In this document: positions 30,103 through 39,200 of the stretch, piece after piece
Numbering within the stretch: the stretch's first letter is position 1
Layout: each line of letters opens with the position of its first letter
Assembly: GCA_019420505.1 (NCBI GenBank)
Contig: JAHZHC010000019.1
Location: 1-64,000, forward strand
Length of the DNA: 64,000 bases
Direction of reading: 5' to 3'
Source of the DNA: Ruminococcus sp.
Lineage (GTDB): Bacteria > Bacillota > Clostridia > Oscillospirales > Ruminococcaceae
Notes under the pieces: generated by a model
What the model was told of the DNA's origin: nothing
What the model saw: the letters and a program-made list of their open reading frames with translations, nothing else
Database searches by the model: none
Position numbers and translations under genes: made by a program

Positions 30103-32077
30103 AATCAAGTCTCCTTACTTCATAATCATTATTTTTGAATACTATTTCTACAGGGTATTTTTCGTTTTTCAGATTATACTTTTTACCGTTCAGGTCAAAG
30201 CAATCCGGTGCCATTTCCAACTGAATATCATTCAAATTTACCTTATAGCCTATATCAGTGCGGGAAAAATTTAAATTATTAAAGCTTACGCTGTCATTTA
30301 TTTTATACAAATCTGTTTCGGCATCAAAATCTCCGTAAAAAGCTTTTGGAAGCGAAAGTACATTGCTTTCATAGGTTTGTGCTGTATAATAGCACTCATT
30401 CAGGATAAATACGCTTTCTACGGATTTGATTCCCTTTTTGGTAATAACATTATTTACAGCAGCGTTATTGCTTCCTTTTGCACCCAGGTCTGCAATAATG
30501 CATTTATCATTTACATATATAATTGCCTGAGATTTTGAACCATCGGGGATAAACATAAAATGGATAACATTTGCTTCATAAAAAGCATTTATATTATATG
30601 AAGAAATAATAATTCCATATGCAATTGCTGCTGATAACGCATAATATCTTAACTTTTTTACCGATAATGCCCAAATTATTACAACCGCACATATTAATGA
30701 TAGTATTATTCTAAGGTTTGCTCCATTCAGCGTAATATATGAATAGCTGAATGATGAAATTTTGTCTGTGACTGAAAGAACACAATGAATAATTCCACCT
30801 GCTGTTTTAAGCACCGGTACGGCAATAAAATTTACACCGCCTGTAATTGCCGTTATTACCGTCAGGATAAGTGCTAAAGTACAAAATGGAACTAAAATAA
30901 CATTAGTCAACGGTGAAACAATTGATATTTCATCAAAGAAAAGCATTGTGACAGGCATTGCTGTAAACATCACAGTTAATGAGAAGATACAGCTTTTCAG
31001 CAGCTTTCCTGCTATTCCTTTATATTGTACCACATTTACTACCCTCGGTGCAACTGCTCCCACAGCCATAGCGCCAAAAAGAGAAAGCAAGAAAGACGGA
31101 TTTCTCACCATATAGGGATTATTCAGAGGCATAATCAACGCACACAGTCCAAGTGTGTTCATACAATCTCCGGACCTTAGCATTACATCTGAAAGTAAGA
31201 GCAGAGTCAACATAACCGCTGCTCTTGTAACAGACGGAGAAAAGCCTGAAAAGAGTGCAAATGTCCATATAACAATTTGCATAAGAAAGAATTTAACTTT
31301 ACGGTTTTTGAGAAACAGCCCAAAAACAGCTGCAAAAAACGACGATATCACTATCATATGCGTTCCGGAAACAGAAAAAATATGTGCGATACCGTTACGA
31401 TATAACTTTGTTTTTGTGATATTGCTGATTTCCGATTTATCTCCGCACAGCATTGCTGCGAGAAATCCTCCTTCGTCTCCGCCAACGATATAATTAATTT
31501 TATTAAACAAATAATCCCGATAATCATTTACTGCTTTCAGCAAGGGTTTTGTATTCTTATTAATTATATTGACTTGTGCATTGCCGCTTCCTGACAGAAA
31601 GACACCTTTGGGACGATAATAGCTTTCAGCAGAAAAATTTAATGAATCTTGAATTTTTATAACCTTTCCCTTTACTTCTACCTCATCATAATACTCATAT
31701 TTACCGTCCGGCACATAAAAAGTAATTTTTGTTTTGATTCCATCATTTATTCTTCCTTTAACGGTCAATCTGCCTCTGTCAGAACCAACATAGGAATAAT
31801 CAGTCACAACACCTGAAAGCTTTATATTATCACCGTCATATGCAATTATTTTTTCATATTTAAAATGTGTGAATAATGATAAATATGAAATTCCGGCAAA
31901 AAAAGAAACAGCAACTACGGCAACATAAATCCTGTAATCCTTAAGCAATAAAAAAAGAATTAACGTAATCAACAAACCTAATATAATAAATTGAAGATTA
32001 TACTTTCCCCAATCCCACGAAGCAATAAACAAGCCGCCTAAAAATGCAAAGCCCACATAAGCTAATTTTCTTTTCAT
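30071..32077 (-). CDS. comEC: ComEC/Rec2-family competence membrane protein
   Basis: A 668-residue protein. N-terminal membrane helices (about 5-65) and an OB-like DUF4131 domain are followed by the Competence domain with GGDEGGFLAAMLCGDKSEIS and NGIAHIFSVSGTHMIVISSF, the signature of the DNA-transport channel, and many helices. The C-terminal part (about 520-668) aligns with the metallo-beta-lactamase-like domain but shows no HxHxDH metal motif: the region after DLGAKGSNN reads VFILNECYYTAQTYESN. So DNA transport may remain while the nuclease-like part is dead or replaced. It heads the comEC-holA-rnmV operon. Confidence 0.88.
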   Translation of the reverse strand: MKRKLAYVGFAFLGGLFIASWDWGKYNLQFIILGLLITLILFLLLKDYRIYVAVVAVSFFAGISYLSLFTHFKYEKIIAYDGDNIKLSGVVTDYSYVGSDRGRLTVKGRINDGIKTKITFYVPDGKYEYYDEVEVKGKVIKIQDSLNFSAESYYRPKGVFLSGSGNAQVNIINKNTKPLLKAVNDYRDYLFNKINYIVGGDEGGFLAAMLCGDKSEISNITKTKLYRNGIAHIFSVSGTHMIVISSFFAAVFGLFLKNRKVKFFLMQIVIWTFALFSGFSPSVTRAAVMLTLLLLSDVMLRSGDCMNTLGLCALIMPLNNPYMVRNPSFLLSLFGAMAVGAVAPRVVNVVQYKGIAGKLLKSCIFSLTVMFTAMPVTMLFFDEISIVSPLTNVILVPFCTLALILTVITAITGGVNFIAVPVLKTAGGIIHCVLSVTDKISSFSYSYITLNGANLRIILSLICAVVIIWALSVKKLRYYALSAAIAYGIIISSYNINAFYEANVIHFMFIPDGSKSQAIIYVNDKCIIADLGAKGSNNAAVNNVITKKGIKSVESVFILNECYYTAQTYESNVLSLPKAFYGDFDAETDLYKINDSVSFNNLNFSRTDIGYKVNLNDIQLEMAPDCFDLNGKKYNLKNEKYPVEIVFKNNDYEVRRLDYGFNKQLRLG

Positions 32078-32103
32078 AATTATCCTCTGTCACTCAATTA
32101 TGT

Positions 32104-32150
32104 CCAAAAAAGCTTCCCCAAGACGCACAATCGTGGTTTCAGAGAAGCCA
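32104..32150 (-). terminator. Terminator-like hairpin between tRNA cluster and comEC
   Basis: On the minus strand GCTTCTC (32148-32142) pairs with GGGGAAGC (32119-32112), with an inner CAC/GTG hairpin, followed by TTTTTT. It ends about 25 bases before the comEC start, so comEC may need read-through or another promoter. Confidence 0.6.
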
Positions 32151-32182
32151 AGCTTTCAAAATACTATTAATAAAAAACAGAT

Positions 32183-32216
32183 ACAAAAATATCCGTTGCT
32201 TAAATTAACAACGGAT
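32183..32216 (-). terminator. tRNA cluster terminator
   Basis: On the minus strand ATCCGTTG, a loop, CAACGGAT and then ATTTTTGT. Confidence 0.75.
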
Positions 32217-32237
32217 ACGGTGCTTCTGCACTGATTC

Positions 32238-32315
32238 TGGGGTGGATAGTGGGATTCGAACCCACGGTCTTCAGTGCCACAAACTGACGCGTTAACCAAC
32301 TACGCTATACCCACC
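32238..32315 (-). tRNA. tRNA-His (GTG)
   Basis: A full cloverleaf on the minus strand with an encoded 3' CCA and the extra 5' G opposite C73 that marks tRNA-His. The anticodon loop reads TTGTGGC, anticodon GTG. Confidence 0.95.
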
Positions 32316-32341
32316 ATATAGCAGATTCAAAATGAATCTGC

Positions 32342-32418
32342 TGGCACGCCTTACTGGACTCGAACCAGTGGCCTACTGCTTAGAAGGCAGTTGCTCTATC
32401 CAGCTGAGCTAAAGGCGC
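32342..32418 (-). tRNA. tRNA-Arg (TCT)
   Basis: Minus-strand cloverleaf GCGCCTTTAGCTCAGC... with anticodon loop CTTCTAA (TCT) and encoded CCA; the acceptor stem pairs GCGCCTT with AAGGCGT. Confidence 0.95.
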
Positions 32419-32456
32419 ATAAAAAGCCATACATAAAAATTGCACCAATCGGTGCA

Positions 32457-32530
32457 TGGAGCGGGTGATGGGAATCGAACCCACGTGGCCAGCTTGGAAG
32501 GCTGGAGTTCTACCATTGAACTACACCCGC
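32457..32530 (-). tRNA. tRNA-Gly (TCC)
   Basis: Minus-strand cloverleaf GCGGGTGTAGTTCAATGG... with anticodon loop CTTCCAA (TCC) and encoded CCA. Confidence 0.95.
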
Positions 32531-32562
32531 ATAAAAAGTATACTTCTTAATCAACGAAATTT

Positions 32563-32591
32563 ATTATATCATATGAATCAATATTTGTCAA
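32563..32591 (-). promoter_or_regulatory. Promoter of the tRNA cluster
   Basis: Minus strand TTGACA (32591-32586), 17 bases, TATAAT (32568-32563): perfect consensus, about 33 bases before tRNA-Gly. Confidence 0.85.
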
Positions 32592-32595
32592 GCCT

Positions 32596-32640
32596 TTTTT
32601 TAAAAAATTTTTCAAGGCGGTTTATTTTGTGTAAACCGCC
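32596..32640 (-). terminator. Terminator of the VTT-domain gene
   Basis: On the minus strand GGCGGTTTA, loop, TAAACCGCC, then TTGAAAAATTTTTT, right after the stop at 32641. Confidence 0.8.
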
Positions 32641-33402
32641 TTAATTCGCTTTCTTATGTCGTTTTAATTTGTTTAAAATTATATCTTTAAACATAACACC
32701 GATAACTCCGACAGCAATAAAAGCAATTATAATACCAAATGCCGCTTTATAATTGCCATTTCCTACATTGCCTCCCAATATTGTCGACATAAAAACCGCA
32801 GGAATTCTAAACGGCATAACGTACAGAAAGAAATCTTTTTTTCTTATTTGAGTAAGCGGAACTATATAAGTTATAACATCTTTAGGAACTCCGGGGATAA
32901 GATAGAGTATTATCAGAATTCCCGTAAGCTTCTTTTCGTCCTGCAAAAATTTAAACCGTTTCAATTGTTTTTCATTAACAAATGCATCAACTAACGGTGC
33001 ACCGATTTTTTTTACAAGCATAAAGACAATGAAATTTCCAAGGAATACTCCTGCATAAGACAAAACGCCTCCCCAAAACCATCCGAACATCACACCGCCT
33101 AAAATTTGTATCGGCGGAATGACAGCAAGAATGACCTGAATTGTTTGTATTAACAGAAAAACAATTACTCCCCACACCCCGCTGTATCTGCTGAATTTTT
33201 CAGTAAGATTTTCTATTCCCTCGTTGGTTTTCAAATCTGCACTAAGCTCTTTAGCTATAGGAATTGCGGCTATAGTTCCCAACACCAAAAAAAGTGCAAA
33301 CACTACAAGACTTATTATCTGAACCCTTTTTCTATGCTTTTCTTTTTTTTCAAGCTCAGATATATTTTTAACAGAATCATTTCTTTTAAGATCTTCTTCC
33401 AT
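32641..33402 (-). CDS. TVP38/TMEM64 (VTT domain) family membrane protein
   Basis: A 253-residue membrane protein of the DedA/VTT superfamily. A cytoplasmic acidic-basic N terminus and a membrane helix are followed by the VTT core: VILAVIPPIQILGGVMFGWF and GGVLSYAGVFLGNFIVFMLV, with LIPGVPKDVITYIVPLT as the re-entrant Gly/Pro block. Family members act in lipid transport or scrambling across membranes. ATG 33402 has AGAGG upstream. It is part of a four-gene minus-strand set with DUF5685, DnaJ and a small membrane protein. Confidence 0.85.
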   Translation of the reverse strand: MEEDLKRNDSVKNISELEKKEKHRKRVQIISLVVFALFLVLGTIAAIPIAKELSADLKTNEGIENLTEKFSRYSGVWGVIVFLLIQTIQVILAVIPPIQILGGVMFGWFWGGVLSYAGVFLGNFIVFMLVKKIGAPLVDAFVNEKQLKRFKFLQDEKKLTGILIILYLIPGVPKDVITYIVPLTQIRKKDFFLYVMPFRIPAVFMSTILGGNVGNGNYKAAFGIIIAFIAVGVIGVMFKDIILNKLKRHKKAN

Positions 33403-33418
33403 CAAAACATCCTCTCTT

Positions 33419-33961
33419 TTATCGTCTTCTCAGAATCTTTTTTCTAAACCAATTTATATATAAGTCCACTAATTGACCCAGCACCTTATCATAAAGTGCA
33501 AAAAATATATTGCCAAGAATCCACAGCACAAGCAAAGCATATTTTCCGAACATTTCCATACCTTCGAGCAAATCTACTGTCGTAAAAACATACTGAAATA
33601 CTAAGAAAAATACTGCTGCGGCCAGATTAAACACTATATACTTGACAGTCCATGACAACGCTCTGTTTTCCAGTCTGTCAAGATAAAACTTAAGTATCGG
33701 ATAATATCCCATAAACAGCACAAAAAGCATTGTTGCTTCATAATTGGGAGTTACCACAAGACAAAGCGCACTTACTACAAAATAAGTTGTAACCGCCCAT
33801 TTGGGACTTGTTTCGACAATCATTACAACCATTAAAAATCCGGCAAATGCAGGAATCGTATAATCAAGCATTGGGAACATACCTGTACAGAACATAAGCA
33901 TGAGACACACGGCGGATATTATTCCGCCCAAGGAGATTCTGAAAGCAAACTTATTCCTCAA
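33419..33961 (-). CDS. Multi-pass membrane protein
   Basis: A 180-residue protein with about five to six membrane helices (for instance LGGIISAVCLMLMFCTGMFP, YTIPAFAGFLMVVMIVE and VVSALCLVVTP) and a basic C-terminal end (WFRKKILRRR). The start is TTG at 33961 with GAGGTGAG upstream. The short helices and pattern resemble small substrate-binding (S) components of ECF-type transporters, but no motif is decisive. It lies 15 bases downstream of the DnaJ gene. Confidence 0.65.
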   Translation of the reverse strand: MRNKFAFRISLGGIISAVCLMLMFCTGMFPMLDYTIPAFAGFLMVVMIVETSPKWAVTTYFVVSALCLVVTPNYEATMLFVLFMGYYPILKFYLDRLENRALSWTVKYIVFNLAAAVFFLVFQYVFTTVDLLEGMEMFGKYALLVLWILGNIFFALYDKVLGQLVDLYINWFRKKILRRR

Positions 33962-33976
33962 AGTGCACTCACCTCT

Positions 33977-34600
33977 TTAACAGCATGGAATCAAATCTCC
34001 GCCCATCATCTCACAGCAGCAATCTGCGCAGCAAAGGCTTGTACAGCAATCCATTTGTTTGTTCACATTGTTATTCCCATATCCGCCCATAGGATTTCCT
34101 CTCATATATCCATTTCTCTGCTGTTCCATCTGATTTAATGCAGAACGATATTCCATATTTGACGGAGCCATTGAGACTGCTGCTGAAAAATTCTGATAAG
34201 CTTCATTCAGCCAACCTCTTGTATAACACACACTTCCCTTAAGAAAAAACCACTCTGCGTTTCGTGAACTTGACGGAACAGAGTCAAGCATACTGTCGGC
34301 TCTTGTTATATCACCGGTTTGAATCAGACGTCTTATATCATAATAATTAACGCCTGAATAATTCTGATTATTATCGGCATAACCACCGGACGATCCGTTA
34401 AATCCTCCGGAACGGCGTGAATTAATGATAGAATCATATGCTGCGTTTACCTCTGACATTTTTTCTTCAGCCACTTCTTTAAGAGGGCTGTCCTGATATT
34501 TATCCGGATGATATTTTTTTACAAGCTCTTTATATGCTGTTTTAATTTCTTCTTCCGTTGCATCAGGCGAAACTCCTAACACCTTATACGGATCGTTCAT
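33977..34600 (-). CDS. DnaJ-domain protein with cysteine-rich tail
   Basis: A 207-residue protein. Residues 2-65 form a J domain ([20 protein letters not shown], with HPDK in the loop) that stimulates Hsp70 ATPase. A Gly/Asn/Tyr-rich linker and a TPR-like segment ([20 protein letters not shown]) follow. The tail has an unusual Cys cluster, [20 protein letters not shown], ending in CC. ATG 34600 is preceded by GGGAGG; an upstream frame starting at 34660 is inside the DUF5685 gene. Overlap with that gene is 17 bases, so the two are coupled. Confidence 0.85.
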   Translation of the reverse strand: MNDPYKVLGVSPDATEEEIKTAYKELVKKYHPDKYQDSPLKEVAEEKMSEVNAAYDSIINSRRSGGFNGSSGGYADNNQNYSGVNYYDIRRLIQTGDITRADSMLDSVPSSSRNAEWFFLKGSVCYTRGWLNEAYQNFSAAVSMAPSNMEYRSALNQMEQQRNGYMRGNPMGGYGNNNVNKQMDCCTSLCCADCCCEMMGGDLIPCC

Positions 34601-35498
34601 TGTCTTTTTCCTCCCGTAATTTAATTTTAAATTTCTCAGATTTAACAAGATCAAAAACATTTTTCAGACCAAGGTAAATCACATTATCTATAATAGGCTT
34701 ATACATTTCTATATTTAATTTCACATATGTTTCCGCCAATTCTCCTAAAGTGAAATTTATGCTATCGGAAACATACTGTTTTATTTCTTCAAAATGTTCA
34801 TTTTTAATTTCGCTGTGGTTACTGTTCAATTCAAATTTTATCAGCAATGGATTATAATTACCTTTTTTATAATCTTCCCTTACATCATCAAAGGCATCAC
34901 ATATATATATAAATCTCCCTAAAAGATATCCAAATCTCATAAGATCCTTTTTATTACGGCCGCCATTCAAAAGTCCGAATATTTCCTGCATTATAACAGC
35001 AGTTGGCTCGCAAGCCATATCTATATTTGCACACTTGTCCTTCTCGATTTCTCTCTGCAAAATCATTTGCTTCTCAATATTATTGGCAAGTTCATAATAT
35101 TTAATCCTTGATTTCTTATATGGTCCTTTAAAAAACGGCAGCAGGACTAATGCACGTATTTTACTTTTTATATCCTTATCATGCAAGTCGTCCTTAAGCT
35201 TATGATAAATCAAAAGCATTGCCGCAGATGCTGAATACTCCAATCCGTTACTACAGCAAACACAAAACCTCTTTTTAAGGGGATGAGCAAAACACCGCTG
35301 TCTTTCTGCACACATTTTAACTTCATTGACAGACATATCCACTAACGCAAGGAACGTAAAATCATAGCTTAAAGAAAATCTCGGAACAAAACCGAATTCT
35401 CTGCCGATTTCCTTACAAAGTCCGCAATAAACCGCACTGTATGTATCATATTCACACACACGCATATATGGTTTAAACGCTCTGATATATCCAAACAT
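34584..35498 (-). CDS. DUF5685 family protein
   Basis: A 304-residue helical protein. It opens [20 protein letters not shown] followed by [16 protein letters not shown], the typical N terminus of DUF5685 with a Cys pair, then [20 protein letters not shown] with more cysteines and a helical core with an [17 protein letters not shown] block that recalls the Asp-rich motifs of isoprenoid synthase folds. The ATG at 35498 has AAGGGG upstream; the frame open from 35570 is rejected. It is coupled to a DnaJ gene. The function is not known. Confidence 0.8.
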   Translation of the reverse strand: MFGYIRAFKPYMRVCEYDTYSAVYCGLCKEIGREFGFVPRFSLSYDFTFLALVDMSVNEVKMCAERQRCFAHPLKKRFCVCCSNGLEYSASAAMLLIYHKLKDDLHDKDIKSKIRALVLLPFFKGPYKKSRIKYYELANNIEKQMILQREIEKDKCANIDMACEPTAVIMQEIFGLLNGGRNKKDLMRFGYLLGRFIYICDAFDDVREDYKKGNYNPLLIKFELNSNHSEIKNEHFEEIKQYVSDSINFTLGELAETYVKLNIEMYKPIIDNVIYLGLKNVFDLVKSEKFKIKLREEKDNERSV

Positions 35499-35623
35499 AA
35501 GAAATCCCCTTAGACTAATATAATACATCATTGTGTATTCTATGTGATAATTAATTATATTATACGACATATTTTACCGTCTTGTCAATTAAAATTAATA
35601 AAAACAATATTATTTTCTAAAAC

Positions 35624-35664
35624 AAAAAAATAAAAACTCCGCTTCTTTCTATAACAGAAACGGA
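35624..35664 (-). terminator. Terminator of the FtsX-ABC cluster
   Basis: On the minus strand TCCGTTTCT (35664-35656), loop, AGAAGCGGA (35646-35638), then GTTTTTATTTTTTT. Confidence 0.85.
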
Positions 35665-35681
35665 ATTTACTTATGAAATAT

Positions 35682-36353
35682 TCACTGCTGATATAATATA
35701 TTGCCATCTGAAATCTCAACAATTCTGTCGCACTGCTCTGCAACTTTAGGATCGTGAGTAACAATGACAATTGTTTTACCTTGATGATTCAATGATTTAA
35801 ACAGTTCCATTATTTCCTCTGAGGTTTTCGTATCAAGTGCTCCTGTCGGTTCATCCGCAAGAATCATAGTCGGTTCATTTACAATTGCTCTCGCTATAGC
35901 AACACGCTGTTTCTGACCGCCGGAAAGCTTATTACACGGTTTTTTTGCTAAGTCTTTAATGCCCACTGAATTTAATGCGGCAAGCGCTTTTTCCTTTTTA
36001 TCCTTTATCTTTTTCTTTGAAAAATTCAAAGGAATCATTACATTTTCAAGAGCAGAAAAATCCTCAACAAGTGCAAAATCCTGCATAACCATACCGATTT
36101 TTTCGTTGCGTATTTTAGCATACTGACGTTCTGAAAGATTTTTAACTAACGTTCCGTCAATAGTATATTCTCCCTTCTGATAACTGTCGATACAAGCAAG
36201 AATGTGTAAAAGCGTTGATTTTCCTGCTCCTGATTTTCCTATAATGGCTACCATTTCACCGTCCTGAATTTCACAGGAAACTCCGTGCAAAGCTTCAAAT
36301 TCATTTGCTTTTTTCGGATTGTATATTTTTATAATGTTTTTAAGCGTAATCAT
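35682..36353 (-). CDS. ABC transporter ATP-binding protein (LolD/MacB type)
   Basis: A 223-residue ATPase with Walker A AIIGKSGAGKSTLLHILA, the Q-loop MVMQDFALVEDF, ABC signature NKLSGGQKQRVAIARAI, Walker B MILADEPTGALD and the H-loop VIVTHDP. It is of the MacB/LolD/BceA type that works with FtsX-like permeases. It is the only ATPase in a cluster with four permease genes (36369-41696), so it probably energises both permease pairs. It is the last gene of the cluster and is followed by a strong terminator. Confidence 0.95.
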   Translation of the reverse strand: MITLKNIIKIYNPKKANEFEALHGVSCEIQDGEMVAIIGKSGAGKSTLLHILACIDSYQKGEYTIDGTLVKNLSERQYAKIRNEKIGMVMQDFALVEDFSALENVMIPLNFSKKKIKDKKEKALAALNSVGIKDLAKKPCNKLSGGQKQRVAIARAIVNEPTMILADEPTGALDTKTSEEIMELFKSLNHQGKTIVIVTHDPKVAEQCDRIVEISDGNILYQQ

Positions 36354-36368
36354 TATATTCTCCTTAAT

Positions 36369-37508
36369 TTAACGTTTTAAAATATCCCTCGGCTGGACAT
36401 TTCCAATCATTAATAATGGTATTAACATTGACATTGTGACATGAACAAGTAATGCAATTAAGCACACCAACATCTGCCATATCCCTAAAGTTATCACAGT
36501 TTCAGACCAAAACGTAATTTTGCCTATAAATAATATGATTAAAGAAAAAAACAATGAAACCAAACTAACAAAAAAAGAATTGATTATACAATAACTCATA
36601 CACTTTTTCCATGTTGCTCCGCACATGTAGAAAATTGCATAGTTTCTTAAATTACGTTTTGCATTTATGGCATTTGATGAAACAGATGTAAATATAGTTA
36701 ATAACAAAACACATATAATAATAGGTAAAATAATGAAAAGCTGTTCTTGAATATAATTTCGGCTTAATTCCTTTAAATCATCACAGCTTCCACGATACAT
36801 TGCCCACTCATCTGAAAGCTTCTGAATCAGCGCATTCTCGTCAACATCCGATTCGGAAAAGCTGATTATTGCCTGTTCATTATAAATGCAATTAATACCC
36901 AATCTATTCATGGTATTTTCAGAAGTAATCATTATAGGTATGCATATTTCAGAATTATAGGACAAATAAAAATCTCTATAATCGTTTTTATAGCTTTTTT
37001 GTTCCTGAGTGAATCCCAGAATCTGCTGATCATCCGAAATTACACCTGCGACAACAAAAGTTACTTTACTATCCTCATTTGATAATTCAATTTCATCTCC
37101 TGTACTATAGCCTAATCCATTAGAAATTAAACAATAATTTTTATCGCTTTTATTAAGTTTATCAATACTTCCGGAATCTAATTTTATAAAAAGGTTATCT
37201 AAAATTTCATCATTATAGACAAGCGTATCAATGTCTTTATCATCGTGTAAAAAATTATAGCTTAAGACACCCCATATTTGTGTTGTTTCGGGAAACATTT
37301 CTTTTATTTCTGCTTCAGTTCGAAGATTCTGAGCCGTTGAAACATCTACCCAAAATCCCTTTTCTTCGGCAGCAGCTTTTATGGGTGCATAATAATTCAT
37401 TCTGTATATTATTGTTGAAACCAAAAACATAAGAACTATAAAAACTGCTGTTAACTGAATTATTTGCAAAAATACTGAGAAACGATTCTTTTTCAATAGC
37501 TTTAACAT
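36369..37508 (-). CDS. FtsX-like ABC permease (second of copy B)
   Basis: A 379-residue permease: one N-terminal membrane helix (about 12-35), an extracytoplasmic domain of about 200 residues, and three C-terminal helices (from about 255) in the MacB/FtsX pattern, with the intracellular NLRNYAIFYMCGATWKKC block that is characteristic of FtsX-type proteins. It aligns in layout with the permease at 39338-40516 (same CGAT block, same length class), so it is a copy from a tandem duplication. Its start overlaps the stop of the preceding permease (37508), indicating coupled translation. Confidence 0.85.
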   Translation of the reverse strand: MLKLLKKNRFSVFLQIIQLTAVFIVLMFLVSTIIYRMNYYAPIKAAAEEKGFWVDVSTAQNLRTEAEIKEMFPETTQIWGVLSYNFLHDDKDIDTLVYNDEILDNLFIKLDSGSIDKLNKSDKNYCLISNGLGYSTGDEIELSNEDSKVTFVVAGVISDDQQILGFTQEQKSYKNDYRDFYLSYNSEICIPIMITSENTMNRLGINCIYNEQAIISFSESDVDENALIQKLSDEWAMYRGSCDDLKELSRNYIQEQLFIILPIIICVLLLTIFTSVSSNAINAKRNLRNYAIFYMCGATWKKCMSYCIINSFFVSLVSLFFSLIILFIGKITFWSETVITLGIWQMLVCLIALLVHVTMSMLIPLLMIGNVQPRDILKR

Positions 37509-38740
37509 TATACTAACCCCTCCTTTATCTTATTCTTTTTACCAATATTTATAGATAAAGAAAAGAACATAATTATTAAAGAAATCAATATATACATAAA
37601 AAGATTTATGCCATAAATTTTTGCCGAAAAGCCTTCTGAGATAAATGGAAAATAATCTGATAAAATCGGAATCAAAGCTTTATCAAAAATCAATTCTGAT
37701 ATAATAAACACAGGAATCGTCATTAAAAATATTTCAGTCAAAGAATTTTTGATAACCCTATTAGCGGAACAACCGCAAAGTCTTAATATAGCAATTCTTC
37801 TTTTATCATTTTCTATAATAAAACTATAAAGCACAATTAAATTTATTGCCGACAAAATTGAAACCAGGATACTTATACCTATTATCGTTTTATAATAAAA
37901 AGAATCAGCAGTTTCAGATAAATTCATATCAAGAACATTTGCTTTATCCGGCATAACGGTTTGAACCGCATTCCTTATATCAATCAGCTGTTTATATGTA
38001 ACATTTTTTGCAAATTCAATTTCAACTGTGTTATTCATAGCTCTGAGCGGCGTATCATCGGGAAGGGATGTAAAAGGAACATATATATCTATTCCCCAAA
38101 TGTCTTTAACTGATTTTCCGATAATTTTATAGCGTTGATCTGCTATTGTAATTTTCGTTTCATCTTCTCCTACCTGCCTTGCGCCTTCATTTTGCCACAA
38201 TATTGTCCCTGTGGAATTTCTTGTCGCTGATTCAGTATATAGGACACTCCCGAGCCTTGCTACCTTTTCTCCATTCAAATACTGCTCATCGGTAAACTGA
38301 TCTTTATGATTTTCAGCCGGAACAATACCCTTAGATGTGGGTTTAAAATTAAAATTATATGGATTCAGTTGATACACCGAATCTTCCATTGTCGCTTCAC
38401 AATAAACAGTTTTTATTGAATTTTTAGTCTCATCTGACAGCTCCATGAGAGTGTCAATCAAATCTTTTTTTGTAATAGACGTATATTCTGATGCAACATC
38501 AGTTTCCATTTCATAAACATCAGCATATTTTCGGTCTTTATATTGATCTGCAACAGAATATGCAGCAGAAATATAAACCATCTTGCCTTCAGTTTCACCA
38601 AGCTCTAACTTTGCATTATAATTTTGATATACACCATATGAAAAACAAATAACAAATGAAGTAATCAAAGCGCTGACAATTATGAGCGAAACAACAATTT
38701 TTTGCTTTTTTAACCGATTAATAAAGATATTAAAAAACAT
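37508..38740 (-). CDS. FtsX-like ABC permease (first of copy B)
   Basis: A 410-residue permease with one N-terminal membrane helix, a large extracytoplasmic domain and three C-terminal helices. The intracellular turn RRIAILRLCGCSANRVIKNS matches RTISILRICGCTDLKVRR in the permease at 40518-41696, so these two are paralogues. It follows the exported-protein gene 38754-39200 by 13 bases. The heteromeric pair with 36369-37508 probably forms the membrane part of an ABC system that pulls on, exports or senses a surface substrate. Confidence 0.85.
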   Translation of the reverse strand: MFFNIFINRLKKQKIVVSLIIVSALITSFVICFSYGVYQNYNAKLELGETEGKMVYISAAYSVADQYKDRKYADVYEMETDVASEYTSITKKDLIDTLMELSDETKNSIKTVYCEATMEDSVYQLNPYNFNFKPTSKGIVPAENHKDQFTDEQYLNGEKVARLGSVLYTESATRNSTGTILWQNEGARQVGEDETKITIADQRYKIIGKSVKDIWGIDIYVPFTSLPDDTPLRAMNNTVEIEFAKNVTYKQLIDIRNAVQTVMPDKANVLDMNLSETADSFYYKTIIGISILVSILSAINLIVLYSFIIENDKRRIAILRLCGCSANRVIKNSLTEIFLMTIPVFIISELIFDKALIPILSDYFPFISEGFSAKIYGINLFMYILISLIIMFFSLSINIGKKNKIKEGLV

Positions 38741-38753
38741 AAATGCCTCTAAA

Positions 38754-39200
38754 TTAAATTTTAAATGAAATGTTTTTTCTGCTATTTTCTATGACCGAAC
38801 TTGAAGAAGATGTGGTTTTATGGACCTCGGAATAAAATGCAGCTGTTGCGGCTTTAGAATTGTTAACCGTAATATTAGGAGTTAATATGCCGCCTTTTGA
38901 CAAAGAACCGCTTTGGGTTTGACCATCAATCAAAGAAAAAGACGAATTTACTACCTGAGTTTTAGCCAAACAAAACCTTTTAGTGCTGTTTAAATAGGTT
39001 GTAAGATTTCTTGAATAAGTTTTGTAAGTTCCGTTATATATGTAACTTGTACATAACATCCTCATATAAGTACCATAAAACGATTCATTCTTTTCAGTTA
39101 CTGTTCCTGCACTTGCTCCAATAGCCGAACCTGAGAACATCATAACTACCGCCGCAGCCATTGCTGCAATTTTCTTTCCTGATTTTTTCTTTTTAATCAA
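38754..39200 (-). CDS. Exported small protein B of the duplicated FtsX-ABC cassette
   Basis: A 148-residue secreted protein. The signal peptide, residues 1-31 (MIKKKKSGKKIAAMAAAVVM, then a hydrophobic core and AIGASA), is identical to that of the protein at 41730-42239, with a likely signal peptidase cut after Ala31. The mature 117 residues are unrelated in detail: Ser/Thr/Asn/Tyr-rich, two cysteines (RMLCTSY, RFCLAK), no anchor motif. The start is TTG with AAAGG only two bases away, or perhaps ATT; both copies share this oddity. Its promoter is at 39248-39276. Role unknown; a bacteriocin-like or surface protein is possible. Confidence 0.8.
   Translation of the reverse strand: MIKKKKSGKKIAAMAAAVVMMFSGSAIGASAGTVTEKNESFYGTYMRMLCTSYIYNGTYKTYSRNLTTYLNSTKRFCLAKTQVVNSSFSLIDGQTQSGSLSKGGILTPNITVNNSKAATAAFYSEVHKTTSSSSSVIENSRKNISFKI

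Noticed and set aside
32456..32644. Plus-strand frame reading MERVMGIEPTWPAWKAGVLP...
   Set aside because: It is the reverse complement of tRNA-Gly; this peptide pattern is a well-known false gene made by antisense tRNA.
35585..35770. 61-residue minus-strand frame overlapping the end of the ATPase gene
   Set aside because: It spans the terminator and the ATPase 3' end in another frame; no ribosome binding site.
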